Shown in pieces: positions 1 through 12,978 of a DNA stretch of 64,000 nt. The position numbers and the translations under genes were made by a program. This DNA comes from Penelope pileata (lineage: Eukaryota; Chordata; Aves; Galliformes; Cracidae). The DNA is taken from NCBI GenBank assembly GCA_013396635.1, contig WBMW01001574.1, positions 606,125 to 670,124 on the forward strand. Direction: 5' to 3'. The notes beneath the pieces were generated by a model. The model was not told the origin of the DNA, ran no database searches, and worked only from the letters and a program-made list of their open reading frames with translations. How positions within the stretch are numbered: the first letter of the stretch is position 1; each line of letters starts with the position of its first letter.

Positions 1-133
1 TCTGCTCACGAGCAGCAGCAGAGCCAGGCTGGCACATCAAGAGGTGGGGACGTGCCCATCCACACACTCATGGCAACGTGGGGACCCCACGAAGCACCCC
101 TGCCCCCCACCTGCCCCCCGCAGCCCCACTCAC

Positions 134-444
134 CAGCTCTGGCTCTGGCACGGCCCAGATGACCTGGTGCAGCCGGCTGAGGACCCAGGCGAGGCGCACA
201 TTGCGGGAGATGCGGTAATCCTTCTTCATCAGGAGGAAGACGTGCCCGGCCTCCTCCACCTGCAGCGCGCGGAGCACAGCACCGCGGTCACCCGGAGGAG
301 CTCCGGGGCCGGCACTGCGGCAGTACCCGGCCCCCCCGCGGCAGTACCCGGCCCCGGAGTCGCCACGGTCCCACACCACTCCACAGCCCCCAGCCCACTC
401 CCGTTCCCGCTCACCTCCACCTCCGGCCTCTCGGCGGCCGCCAT
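134..444 (-). CDS. SZT2: SZT2, first two coding exons (partial gene)
   Basis: This is the 5' end of SZT2, a very large subunit of the KICSTOR complex, which recruits GATOR1 to lysosomes and restrains mTORC1 when amino acids are scarce. Coding exon 1 is 444-415: ATG in a GC-rich context, then 10 codons ending at a GTGAGC donor. Exon 2 is 259-134: a CAG acceptor, 42 codons, then a GTGAGT donor. The joined frame starts MAAAERPEVE and continues with the motif VFLLMKKDYRISRN, which I recognise as the conserved SZT2 N-terminus. Both exons end in phase 0. The rest of the gene lies beyond the left edge, and bases 1-133 are intron 2. It is transcribed away from MED8, whose ATG is only 115 bp away. Identity rests on about 50 residues, but the match and the neighbour MED8 agree with the human locus. 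Confidence 0.9.
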
Positions 445-558
445 GTCCGCCCGGCGCAGCCCCTCCCCCTGCTCCCTGACCTCCGCCCTCTGCCCCCGCC
501 CTTCCCGCGCGCCTAACCCGGAAGTGGAGGGCTCCCGTAGCAACAGGGCCGCGCCGTC
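445..558. promoter_or_regulatory. Bidirectional SZT2/MED8 promoter
   Basis: The ATGs of SZT2 (minus) and MED8 (plus) are separated by 114 bp of GC-rich, CpG-containing DNA with no TATA box. A consensus ETS/GABP site, CCGGAAGTG, lies at 518-526. An RFX-type half-site (AGCAAC within CGTAGCAAC) lies at about 535-543. Both are typical of divergent housekeeping promoters. The start sites themselves are not visible, so which strand each site serves is inference. Confidence 0.75.
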
Positions 559-3500
559 ATGCAGGTGGGGGTCGGGGCTGCGGGCCGGGCCGGGTGGGGT
601 TGAGCCGGGCCGGGGCAGGAGGAGCCCGTGATCCCGTCCGGGGCCGCTGCTGTGCGCCTGCTGTGAGCGGGGCGATGGCGCGGCTCAGTTCTGGGCCCCT
701 CACTACAAGAAAGACATGGAGGCGCTGGGACGTGCCCAGAGGGCAGCGAAGCTGTGAACGGTCCGAGCACAGCGCTATGGGGAGCGGCTGAGGGAGCTGG
801 GACGGGTCAGTCTGGAGCGGAGGAGGCTCAGGGGATGCCTCATCGCTCCCTACACCACCCGAGAGGAGGCTGTGGGGAGGTGGGGTCGGCCCCTTCTCCC
901 GGGCAGCAGCGATAGGAGGAGAGGTGATGGCCTCGGGCTGTGCCAGGGGAGGTGCGGGCTGGGTTAGGAAAAATCTCTTCTGCGAAAGAGCCGTCAGGCA
1001 CTGGCAGGGGCTGCCCCCTTAACAATTCTGTGGTTCTGTGTCCGTACGGGATAGACAGGAGCAATGCACAATATTCAAGATGCAAATGAGGGTGTTTGTA
1101 CAATGGCATCACCACGTTTAGTTCTGCACTGCTTTGCTAACGGATCCTGTTGTTGCTTTTGCTGCCTTGACTTCTCGTTGAGCCTCAGGCTCCTGTTTTC
1201 ATGGATTACCCTCAGATAATCCCTAGGTCTTGTTTCTGAGTGCTAATGTTATCGGCTCAGAGAATGCCATTGTGTGCATAGAGTCAGGGTTGGTTTTTCC
1301 CTTCTGTTTTGCCATGTGTGTTATTTTGTGTTTGCTCTGAAGTTTACCTTTACCTCCCGGTCACTCTGTATCAGGAGCTCCTTCAGCTGTCCCTCCCATA
1401 AGCCCTATCTTTACTACCTTGGGACAATTGACTATTGTTAACAAACTCTCTGAAGTGCTGCTTGAATACACCATGCATCTGCGAGCAGTGGAGCATTTCT
1501 TGGAAGCAGTGGCCTTGGTGCGCACGTGCTTTGCAGTGCTTACATTTCCTTCCAGTTCCTCATGGCTTTGGAGAGAGCCCACAGAAGGAGGAGGTTCGGT
1601 CTGCAGTACTGCACAGAGCATGTGTAATGTGATTTCATTCACCATCCTGAGGGCTTCTTGGATAAGCATGGGCAGTGGGCCCGACACAGCCAGCATTAGA
1701 CTCATTTCTTAAGTGCACAGGAACTGACTAGACCCATCACAAGATGGAGCAGAGCTGTAGTGTTGTAGCTGTGAGTTGAGACTATAAATTAAGTAGAATA
1801 ATTTAATGGTCTCTTAAACATGGAAGATTCTTGATCTCTCCATGCTCGTGCGAATCCAGTTTGTTTAAACAGAACAACAACAAGCACAATAGCAAGCATG
1901 CAAGCAGACTGAGTCACCCCATCTGCTTTCCCAATCAGCATTCCCTTTCTATTCTTTAACTGAATGACTTTGTCCCACCCTCCTCATCGATTATTGTTGT
2001 ACAGTCCTTGACTTTTACATTAGCAGTTCATTAGGGTTGGGGCTTTAATTATATTTTGTGCAATTCTGTTGCATGAGTTAATAGATAAGGTTCTAGAGGG
2101 TTTTTGCAAGAGTCAAAGATATGCCTTGGTATATGTGACAACAGATCCTCTGTCCTGACATGTTGTCTGTCACCAGACTCCCCCTCAGCCAGGGGAAAAG
2201 GTTATTTAAGCAGTATAGTCTAGTGCAAGTGTCCAGCTGTGTACAATCCATCACTGCAGTGCCTTCCACAGCTGGTAAGGGACAAGGAAAATAGGAATTC
2301 CCAGTTTTTTAGGAGCTGGAAGTGGCACTTGAACAGGAACAAAGTAAAAAACAAGGTTAAGGACAGAAATTGGAGTGTTTAAGCCACAGACCTGATAATC
2401 ATTTTGCAAGTGACTTCCAAGGAGACGAGGTCAGTGTGAAAATACAGGATTTTTGTCTCTAGGGTCTCTGTTTCCTTCCCCTGAAAAGGAGTCTCTCTGT
2501 AGGAGAGAGCAGAGTATGGATGCATGCGTGTGGATCCCTGTGGTCCTTGGAAAAGTGTTAAGCTTTGTCCTTATCCCTGTCTTTCTGACCTTTTTTTAGA
2601 GAGAGGAGAAGCAACTGGAACTGACCCTGGAGGCACTCATCAGCCAGGTGGCTGACCTGAAGAACTCATTGGTCAGTTTTATCTACAAGCTTGAGAATGA
2701 GTACGATCGACTCACATGGTAAGGCGTCTCACTGAGACAAAGCACTGCTGATCACTGATGAGGCTCTTTCAGACTCTGCTCAAAAAGTATGATTAAAAAT
2801 CACTAGCCTATTGTCAGCAAGTTTAGGTCTGCTTTTCACATTTCTGTTGGAGGAACCGCTAAACATCTTCCACCAGAAAAACAGTTGAAATCCTTTTCTT
2901 CCACACTTTGCAGTAGTAGTCACGCCAACAGCCTTGAACCTAGGCACTTTATGGGAACTAGTGTAGTTACTTGCATGTGCCGTGACTGGAAACTCTTTGG
3001 ACAAAATATCTTAGAGACCCTCATAGGCTGTGAAAAGAGCACTCATTCTTTCTGCTTTTCTTGATCGTTTTGGCTTTCTCTGGTTCTGATATAAACTGAG
3101 TTCTCACACGTTTTGATAGTTTGGCATGTTTTCTGAGACAGTTTGAGAGACTTGCAAGGTGGCATTCTCTTCCTTATGGAGCACAAGTATGATATATGTA
3201 CAGTTGAATAAACTATGGAGTATCTTAGACAGTTTCTGCCACTGCAGCAAAGCTTCACAGTTAACATTTATAGTTAATGTTACAGAAGGGAGGAGAGGTG
3301 GTGAATTCCCAGAGAGCAAACTGAAGGGGATCTCCTTGACAAGACTAGCTGTTATTTTGCTTCATTATCTCCTAGTCTGGATAGCCAAGCTATAAATACT
3401 GTCTCTGCTACCTGTACTGCTTAGGAATGAAATTGTGTCTCAGACCTTGCTTTAGGATTTTACTGGGAGAGTTAGTGATAAGAAAAGCATCACTCCTATG

Positions 3501-6500
3501 TATGTTGCTGAAATGCCAAACAACTGCTGCTTCCAGTGGTACTTGCAAAGCCCCTGGGCTATTTGCAGCATTGTGTGTAGAGTCTGGAATCTGTCCACAC
3601 CTGCACATTTAGCCTTAGGTTTTACTCCTACTGTCTGGAGTAGACTGTTTGGGTGAATAGTAATGTTATTTCCTCAGTTCCCAGACATTTGAATGAGGAA
3701 CAGATAAAGCCATCTGTGGTATCTATTTCCATGTTCTGTTCTCTTTATTTCCTTTCCCAGGCCTTCAGTTCTGGACAGCTTTGCATTGCTTTCAGGACAG
3801 CTGAACACTTTAAATAAAGTGTTAAAGCATGAGAAGACCCCACTACTGCGAAACCAGGTTATCATACCCTTAGTGCTGTCTCCAGACCGTGATGAGGAGA
3901 TCATGGTAAGAAACTTCCCACTACGTGTTGGACCTGGAGTATCACAGTCTGCTTATGTACCTGCTTCAGTTTGCCATTCTTTGTGCTTGGCATTCCTCAA
4001 CTCTGGTTGTAGAGAAAGAAAAGGTTATGAGTAGTTCTTTCTTGGGGCTGCTTTGCTGGTGGAGTTTCACCTACAAGCACTTGCTATGGATATGCTTAAC
4101 AGAATATACCCTTCCTAAATATGTTATTTTCGTGAAGTTGGGAACAAAGGCGATAGTACCCCACTACATAACTGGAAGGTTGCCTTACCAACTCCTGATT
4201 TTTCTCTGCCATAGCTGTGCAGTTTCTATCTGACATCTGCATCTAGATTTGCACTGATTGTCATCTGACCACCATGGGTTGCATTACAGAACCTATGGCA
4301 TGCACTGGCAATATTTATTCTTTGCTTGAGTGAGAAGGCATTTCAGCTGATCGTGGCCATGCTGGCAGGCAACGTATGGGACTGCAGACTCTCGTGTGTC
4401 GCTCCGGCCCAAACAGACACAGTGCAAATTCTTAGACAAGTCATTGAAACTTCCTAATGCTCCCCAGGCCAAGGTTTCCCCACAGCATTGTAGTAGTCTT
4501 GTTTCAGTACCTTGGCCTGTGCTCTGGTTTTCAGCTGAGCACTTAGCTGGAGGAGGAGGGGGCCCTAAGTGTGGCTTGTTCAACTATTGCAGCGGCAGAC
4601 AGAGGGACGCGTGCCAGTCTTCAGCCACGAGGTTGTGCCTGACCATCTGCGAACTAAGCCTGATCCAGAGGTGGAGGAGCAGGAGAAGCAACTGATTACA
4701 GATGCAGCTCGAATTAGCCCTGATGGGGCACAGGTAGGGGAAGACGGGTTTGATACTTCTGCCACTTAGCCCTAAGGCATAAGATACCCTTTAAATCTGT
4801 TTCCTTCAAGCTTCTAACTAATGGTTTTCTTTTTTGGTTTGCCTTTTTCGGCCTGAGATTTCTCCATATGACCCTAGCTGAGGTTTGGGTTTCTCCAGTC
4901 TCACAAAACAAGGGTATCCAGTTCACTGCCTGCTCACAGCAGGTGCCATTAGACCAGTTAAAGAAAGACAAAGGCTATCCCACCCCAGTAGTCCTCTCCT
5001 GCATGCATTGAAACTGGACCCTCTAGGCTCTGCTACCAAAATATTTATGTTTGGTTACACAGACTCTAGGAAGAGAAAGATTGTTCATTTACCTTGCTGA
5101 CTTGTATTTCATTGGAAGTATCCTGGTGGTTACTGATAGTTTTTATTTTGCAGAAACAGATCCAAAGTCTAAATAAAATGTGCTCAAATCTGCTGGAGAA
5201 AATCAGTAAGGAGGAGCGCGAATCTGAAAGTGGAGGTATGTCACTGAGGTGGAAGTGGGGTACAGGGTCCAAGCAGCAGGCTTGAGGGAGCAGTGGCAAA
5301 ATAGGTAAAGCAGAGCCTAAAGCATAGGAAATGCAGATAAACACAGACAAAAGCATGGAAAAACATTTATTGCAGACACTGTCATGTGTGGAGGAGTTGG
5401 CTTCTTCTGTCCCCCTTCACTGAGCAGCATGTGCTCAGCAAACTATCAGAAAAGTAAATTCAGGACCAACTATGATAATTTTTGGGCTCAATTGACAGAA
5501 TGCTCCAAAATCCTTTCTATTTTTGTCTACAGGGTTACGACAGAACAAGCAGACTTTCAACCCTGCAGATACCAATGCACTGGTAGCAGCTGTGGCCTTT
5601 GGGAAAGGATTATCAAACCGGCGACCCCCAGGCTCTGGAGGATCTGTCCAGTCAGGACAACCAGGAGCTGGTGCCATCATTGCAGGGGCTTCAGGCATGC
5701 AGCAGGTGCCAATGTCAGGTGCACCAGCTCAGCAGCAGCCAATGCTGGCAGGAGTGCAGATGGCACAAGCAGGACAGCCAGGTAAATATGTTGCATATCT
5801 GACAATGATTGAGAAGTGGGGAGCAAGAAAGATGAATGCAGATGTAGAAATCCTTCTCCAGTCACTTTTTAAATATATCAGAGTAAGAGGGTCCTTTCTG
5901 GCCCTAGGGATTTAAGTCAGGGTGTAATAGTGGAGTAATACCTGCTTAAAATTGTCTTAGAGGTTGAAGCAGATCCCAACCATCCGGCTTCAGCTTCTTA
6001 ACTTAAAATACTTGTTTAATAATGAAGTTAGTGAACATAGGGTTCCATATGGAGAGATCAGAATGTATTTTATAGGGATCTGTGCTGGTGGCTTTGCTGT
6101 CAAACTTAATTTCTAGGGGCTAGGGAGCAAAGTGGAAAAGTTTAATGATAATTATTTAAGGCGTGGAGGGGAAAAAAACTGTCTGCAAGAGCCACAGAAG
6201 TATTTCATATACCAAGTGACTTCACTTAATATTAGTAGATTACATTCATCCTAACTATAAGATGAAACACATGAGCAAAAGCAATTTGACTTTGCATATC
6301 CAGTACCTAGACTCTAACCTAGTTACATGTATTTGGGAAATTGATACAAGATATAATAAATCTGTAAAGACATTAATTGGATGTCCAGGTGAGGCCAAAA
6401 ATGTAAACCAAGTGTAAGGAGTTACTAAGAAAGGAATAGAGAAACAGAGAATATCATCAAGCCAGTTTATATATCCATTAGGCACTGACATCTGCAGTAT

Positions 6501-8949
6501 TAAGCACAGTTTTGATCTTTTCTGTGGAAAAAAAATATATATATCGTAGGGTTGGGAAAGCTCAGGGAAGGGTGACAATGTTTGAAGGTATGGAGTGGCT
6601 TTAATTGGAAGGGAGACTTCAGAAAGTTTTGATAGTTGATCCTAAGGATAGCTTCTGGGAGTAGCCTGGGGGTAGGAGGAAGAAAGTATGGAAGCCTATA
6701 AAATCCCAAATTGTAGAAAGTAAGTGAATGGGTTTTCCTGTGGTACAGAAGGATCAACAAAAGTTCACCAGTGAAAATACTAGCTTGTAGGTTCAGAATA
6801 AAAGGGAGATGAATTGTCCAAGTGTATGGTAGATATGTAAGGTTTATATGGACTGGAAAAGTAAATTTCTAGATGAAAAATCCATCAATAGCTAATAATC
6901 CTGGAGACGCCGTCTCTGACTCAAAGTCCCTGAGCTGCAATGTGTTGGAAGCCAAGGGGGTATTCTGCAGAAGTATCACTGCATGTTTGCCCTGTTCTGA
7001 TGTTCTTCCATAAATGCCTTCTGCTAAATTCTGTCAGAAATGAATTTGGCTTGGGGGGCCTGCAGGCCTAACCCTGTACTGTCATTCTTATTTTCATACT
7101 AATGGAGATTCTGGATATCAGCTATTTTAATTGTTGTTTTCTTGCCTTCATAATGACTATTGTTCAGAAACGAACTTGAGCAATGATATTAATCCTAAGT
7201 TAATTATGTATGAGTTAGAAAGTAATTTCCACTGTGATATGGAAACAAAGAAGGCCCCTGTGATTTTTGGCTGCATACCCACAAATACTGTCTCCAGGAT
7301 GGGAAGACATCCCATCTTACACAGCTTCTGTACTTCAAGCTGTGTGCACTGGTTACAAGAGCACTTGTCCAGCCTGTGTAACCACCACACCTCTTTTGAT
7401 AAGAGCTGTACTGTTTGGCCAAATGTCAGTCCCATTATCCTGGTCCTGAGAGTGGCCTGTGGTAGAGGCTGAAAGAGTGTAAGAACAAAGCATATCCTGA
7501 CAGACACCTCCATCAGTTGTTTGGGGATATTTTGAGACAGAGTTTGGTTTGAGACCAGTGGGTATAAGAGCCATCAATTTTTGCTGTTCCTTTCTGAATT
7601 ACAGTTTTGAGTCCTACAAGGTCTGTGACAATAAGTCCCACAGCATTACCACAAGTTTTGCTTAAAATACTTTTCTTATGTTTGTGTCTTTTACCTGGTA
7701 ATTTCACTGGATATTTCTTTTTTACCTGTGTTGTGAGAAACACTGAATAATCATTCCTCAGTTACCTTCTCCGTACTGGTTTTCACTTTTTGGAAGTCTG
7801 TCATGTCTTCTTCCCTGTGTTCATCTTTTTTTTTTTTTTTTCCCCTAGCTGAGTCTGTTTAATATAACTTTATGTGAAAATGTTAATATATCTTGGACAA
7901 TTCTTGTCACTTTTCCCTGTACCTCTTCTACATGAATTTGAGACTGGGAGGGACCAGAACAGCTCACAGTAATCCAGATGTGGGTGAACCATACAGTCCT
8001 GTTGACTCTTCCTTTTGGAGTAAAATGTGTAGAAGTATTTGTCTGCTGATTGTTAGTGAGCTGCAGGCAGTGAGCTGCTTTGGATGTGTTTAAGAAAGGT
8101 TAGTAACTTTTATTCTATTAGCCAGTCATTCATCAAATCTTTTCTTGTCCTGCTGCACTACAGTTTCAGTTAGTTTCAGTTCTCAGAAGTTACCAGGATT
8201 TTTTTTTCTGTTCTCATTTGAGCACACATTCCACTTTCTGAAGGAGCATTCTTTGAATATCCCTTTGTGCAGCTCTTTAATTGCCATCTTTTTATTTTTC
8301 TGATCATCTTAGTTTTGTCTAGCACTGTCCACTTACCCTAAGCTGTTGGTATGGTATCTTAGAACACACTTCTGTGTGTGGTTGGTATCAGCAAAGAGTA
8401 ATAATGCCCAAGAGGTGGATGTGGTAAAGAGAAGTTGAGATCTGAGAGAGATTTAATAGCGTAAATATTTGTCCTGACAATAAATAATGCTATGTAGAAG
8501 AGGATACAGCCTCTCTGTGTTTGTCTCCCTGAAATCAAGCAGGGATCAATTCGGTTTCTTGTGTCAGGACTGTGGTAGCAACTTCTGTGAGACTGAACAA
8601 GTCTCACACTGCTCTAGGAGCCTCCTGAGAAAGGCTTGTATAAGATGGAGCAAGGCTAGCAAAGGGACATAGAACCTGGCAGGAAGTGTTACGGAGATTT
8701 CTCAGCAGAGACAAGTGCTGATTTGTAGGAGGGAGTGATTGTATTAGGTCATAAGCTGAAGGATGCTGTAGCTAATAAGCCAGGACTGTTGGTGCTCTTT
8801 GCATGCTCCTGAGCAAATATGTTTTCTTACAGCTGATTTTATACTGCTCATTCTTCTTTTTTTTCCCCCCCTCTCTCTTTCCAGGAAAGATGCCAAGTGG
8901 CATAAAAACAAACATCAAATCTGCCTCAATGCATCCATATCAGAGATGA
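559..8949 (+). CDS. MED8: MED8, Mediator complex subunit 8
   Basis: MED8 is a head-module subunit of Mediator, the nuclear complex that couples transcription factors to RNA polymerase II. Coding exons: 559-564, 2600-2718, 3761-3905, 4593-4733, 5154-5235, 5533-5781, 8885-8949. All have AG/GT borders and join in frame to 268 residues, the human length. Exon 1 codes only Met-Gln. Recognisable blocks are YKLENEYDRLTW (residues about 32-43), PLVLSPDRDEE, VFSHEVVPDHLRTKPDPEV and the C-terminal SASMHPYQR. The N-terminal two thirds is helical. The last third is a Gly/Gln/Ala-rich low-complexity tail (QQQPMLAGVQMAQAGQPGK). Introns 1 (2.0 kb) and 6 (3.1 kb) are the long ones; apart from a decayed CR1 relic in intron 6 I saw nothing distinctive in them. 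The gene shares its promoter with SZT2 and is followed by a canonical poly(A) signal. Identification is secure. Confidence 0.97.
7890..8110 (-). mobile_element. Degenerate ancient CR1 LINE relic (tentative)
   Basis: Inside MED8 intron 6, the stretch running 'gtcacttttccctgtacc' through 'ccagaacagctcacagtaat' and 'ccagatgtgggtgaacca' has the pattern of old amniote CR1 3' regions read in reverse ('ccagaactggacacagta', 'ctccagatgtggtctcacca'). It is heavily mutated with no open frame. The assignment is from memory of the repeat family and the borders are approximate. Confidence 0.35.
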
Positions 8950-9337
8950 GCCAACAAGAAGCGGACTCAGGGAGCAGCGGTTACCTGCATTGTTCCTGCT
9001 GCAACCACTGCACCCGGATTCCTTTCAGGACTTCTGAGTCCATTCACATATACATACACCATATCCACAGAGCTGGGAGTTATGAGACTCTTCCTTGGGT
9101 TTTATTTAGTGCTGGGTAGCTTGTGTAGAACTGCTAGTGGCCATGTCTCCTGGCGACAAGTATTCTGTTCAGCCAGAGTAGAGGGCTTTATGTGTGGTAG
9201 CAATCCCATTTCCTTCCAGTCTGGTCAGGAGGGCACCTACCCTTTCTTGATACAGAACCTGGAGAGCTGCATGGACCGCTCTGCTTCTTGTTTCTATTTG
9301 TTGATTCAGGATGTTCCTACTATACTCCCTGTTGTTG

Positions 9338-9343
9338 AATAAA
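9338..9343 (+). terminator. MED8: MED8 poly(A) signal
   Basis: AATAAA lies 389 bp after the MED8 stop codon, followed by a GT-rich stretch ('ctggtgttcatct'). It defines a 3' UTR of about 0.4 kb and transcript ends near 9360. Another AATAAA at about 9931 could serve a longer form. Confidence 0.8.
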
Positions 9344-12300
9344 GATCTTGTTCTGCACACGGTGAGACACTGGTGTTCATCTCCTCAGTCATGAGGAGTC
9401 TCATTTCCCTTTGGGTAAGGCAAGAGAGCAGCTCCAGTCTGAAATAAACAAGAAATATTGGAGGCTGAGTGCTGGAGCTGCAGGCTTGTGTGTATAGAGC
9501 TGTTATAAAGTGAGTCAGCAGAGTACAAACATAAGCAGTAAACATCTTGCTCATTGTAAACCTATTATGGCTATTCCGCAGAAAGCAAAATACTGGCAAC
9601 AACTATTACAAGACCCACAGCAAGAAGGCAGCGTTTCAGGAGTTGAAGCACAGAGCTTTTGCATTCTGATGCTGCTGCAAATCCCAGCTGGATCCAATTT
9701 CACTTCCATAGTTCCTTGCTTCTGCATTCTTATAAAGTTTCTAAGCTACTTTAAGAGTACTTCTTTGCTTCAGAAGTCTTTCATTCTGCTCAGAACTGCA
9801 CTTCTGAGTTAACTAGACTATGAAATCTGGCCATTTCTCTTTGGAACTGGGCATCATGAAGCCATCCCTGTTCTACTTTCTGCCCCTGAGCTGTAACATA
9901 TAATCTGTCTAATGAAAGATTCCTCTGCAAATAAAGGGTGGGGATGCATACCCACAGAGTGTATGTACTAGCTATCCAAATGAGAACCATCTTGCCTCTT
10001 GCTGCTTTTGCTTGGAGTTCCCTTTGACTTGTGGTGAAAGCCAGCATCGTATTTTACTCAATAGTAGCTGTCAGCAATCTTAAGGGTGAGGAAATCTCCA
10101 CTCAGCAGATACAACTGCTCCTGCACTGCTTGCCTCTGAGCTAATGTGATCCAGCGTATTAGGATCATTAGGATTGATGGAGGCTGTGGGCTGTTCTCCC
10201 AGACTGAACCTTCCACAAAACTGACTAGAGCAGTTATCAACCCTGTGCAGACCCTAGGAATTGTCCAGTGGAGTTGTGGGCCTGATAGCAAACTAAAACC
10301 TGATCATCAAAGTGATGCTTTGCCAAATTATTCTTTGTTGCTGCTTAGAAGAAGCCATTGTATTGCTGAGATTTTGTAGATGATGGCTTGAAAAGCACTG
10401 AGCTGGCAAATGGAAAGTTTAACTGGAAGCACAGCTGGTGCAATAAGCAAAGCAGCCCCGTTTTGGGTCCAGTGATGTGTCTGCAGCAGCATTCTCCCAG
10501 CCAGACCAATGGATGTGCTTTTTGCTCGACCCATTGCAGAGCTCCCTGCTCAGGGACCGCTCGGGGGCCACTGACTGCTATGGGGAGCTGGTGTGACGGC
10601 AGGGGCACACAGCTGGCTCTGGGGCGACGGTTTTAAGCAACGCTGGGAGCTGGCTGACAGGCGATGCCCTGTGAGGGGCTGCTCTCTGCTCTAGCCCACG
10701 CCCCTGTTTTGGCTGAGAAGGAAGGCAGAAAAATGTCAGAGGAATTGTGCCAGATCCATGGTGCTCGTGGTCATACACGGAGCCTCAGCTCTGCGATGTT
10801 GCATTGCTTTGCTTTGTCCCCAAGACTGGCTTCCTTATAAAGCTAAAATATTTCAGGCTGGGGCAGCCTGGGACACGAGCAGAGTGTGGCTGCCTGCCAC
10901 CCACGCTAACCTGGCTCTCCCGAAAACGCCTCCAGCAGGGCAGGCCAGACCTTTCACACACTTGGACGGGAGGAAGGGAAATACAGGCAGGGTTTTTTCC
11001 GTAGATTACAGAGCTAGGGAGGCCCGCGAGGTCGCCAGCGTAACTTCCTGTATGACACAGCCTGCCTGAATTAGTTCTTGTGTAAATCGTTGTTAGGAAA
11101 ACAGTTGACCCTGAAGCGATAGGACTGTGCAGCGGCTGGTAGGTTGTCACAAAGGTTAGTTTCCTTTACTTACTGCACCTTATGTTGAAGCTGCATTTCT
11201 TTAATACCCTTCAAGCTGCTGGATCTTCTCAGCCAGGGAGTGAGCCCCTGAGTTGTTAGCCCCACGGAGAGTTGTCTGACTATTGCCATCAAGCTTTCCT
11301 GATCATTTTTAATCATAAACCAAACTGATGGAGGTCCCAGAGCCTTTTGCTTTAAAGGCATATTTTCTGTTTTCCAGCCTTTGGCTCTTGTCCAAATGTT
11401 CTTAATGCGTTTGTGTCCTCTGGGATGTGGGGCTAGGACACGCTATTCTAGTTGTGGGAATGGGAGTTTCAAACGCAGAGTGACTTTAACCTTTCATCCA
11501 GTCACTGCCAGGGCTCAGATGTTTAAGCAGGGAACAGGAACAAGCCTTTTACCCATAAAGTCACACTGGAAATTCATGGTCCACTGACTGTCTCTGTGGC
11601 CTGTAAGTCCAGCAGCGATTCACTATTCCTGGCACACTGTGTCACAATAAAAGCACAGCCCTGCAGGACCAGGGCAAAGCTCGGGCTGTGCCGTGCTGCA
11701 GCAGCAGGAGCTCAAGGACAGGTGCTCTCCCCACAAGCACATGGGCTGTCGCACCCAAGCCCTTGGGGCTTTTTCTCCTGCTTTGTCTGGTCACTTTTGT
11801 GAACCTGTCCCTTCCTACTTACTGTTGGATAATTTTAGCAGCGAGGAGTCTCAGCCTGGCACAGGAAATGCTGCTGGGCTGTCTGGACCCCAGCTGAGGT
11901 GCAGGAGTGTGATGGAGCACAGGCACTGATCTGCTCCCAAACCCACCTGGGTACTGGTCAGGCTTGGGAGCAGATGATGACACCTTTTGCTTTGAGAGTC
12001 CCAGAGGCTTGAGATTGCTGCAATGCTCCCAGCTCCTGGGATGGCACGCTTTACCTTTCATTACTTGGTTTCCTTCCAGGTCATCAGCTTTATGCTATTT
12101 GGCATTCCCTGCTAGAAGCGCACCTCTGTGCCAGTTCCCCAGGGAGCATCTATCTCCTCTGCTGCGTCGTGCTTGGCCAGGCTGTCGGCAGCCTTATTCC
12201 CTGATTGCTGCCATACCAGCCAGCTCTCTCACAGAGACTAAAGAGCACACAGTGCCAGAAAAATTATCATGTTAATTTGACAGGTTTGCTGTCTGCGATG

Positions 12301-12960
12301 TCTGATGACTGGTATTTATATTTGTCTGCTTTAAGTGTTTATTGATACGATCACATATTTTTCTGTCATTATTTTGCATGGAATGAGTGTCAAATAGACA
12401 CACCTGTTTACAAGGCCATCCTGTTTATTTTTTCTAAAATGCGGGCATAATAGCAGCTTTCTTGTCCTCTGGAGCTTCTCCAGTCTTCCTTGTGTTATCA
12501 AATACCAGCATTAATAGTTTGGGTATTTTAAAAACAGATATATATTTTTAAATTTTGAGATGCAAGATAACCGAACTTCCTGTATTTTTAACACTTGCCA
12601 TGTGCAACTGTTGCTTAACATCCTCCTGAGTTACTGTTAGAGTGGAAAGTGTTTCATCCTTGTGACAGGAATGCTTCATCTAGCTTCCTCCCAAAGGCAG
12701 GAGCAGGGTATTTATTGCCTTTCCTTCCTGCCCCACTCTTGCCAGTCCCACTGTTCCCACCTCATGCTGCACTTCCACCCATGATGACGTCCATGCAGCC
12801 TGTCCCTCCACACGCCGTGAGCTCAGTGTGGTGCCATCGTTTCCCAGTATCTCTCTGCATCCACCAAGCAGCACAACCAACATCTGCCATGTGTTTGTTC
12901 TCCTGGCCCTGGCCCGTCCCCAAGCGGAGATGTGGCTGCAGGTGTCTTGTTTTCGCACAA

Positions 12961-12978
12961 TTTTTTTTTTTTTTTTTT
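12961..12978. repeat. Poly-T tract
   Basis: Eighteen consecutive T on the plus strand, followed by 'aatctacag'. It could be a decayed poly(A) of a minus-strand insertion or simple slippage. No retrogene body is recognisable beside it. Confidence 0.8.

Noticed and set aside
12425..12540. Possible old amniote interspersed repeat
   Set aside because: A phrase near 'ctaaaatgcgggcataatag' seemed familiar from reptile repeats, but I could not place it in a family or set borders.
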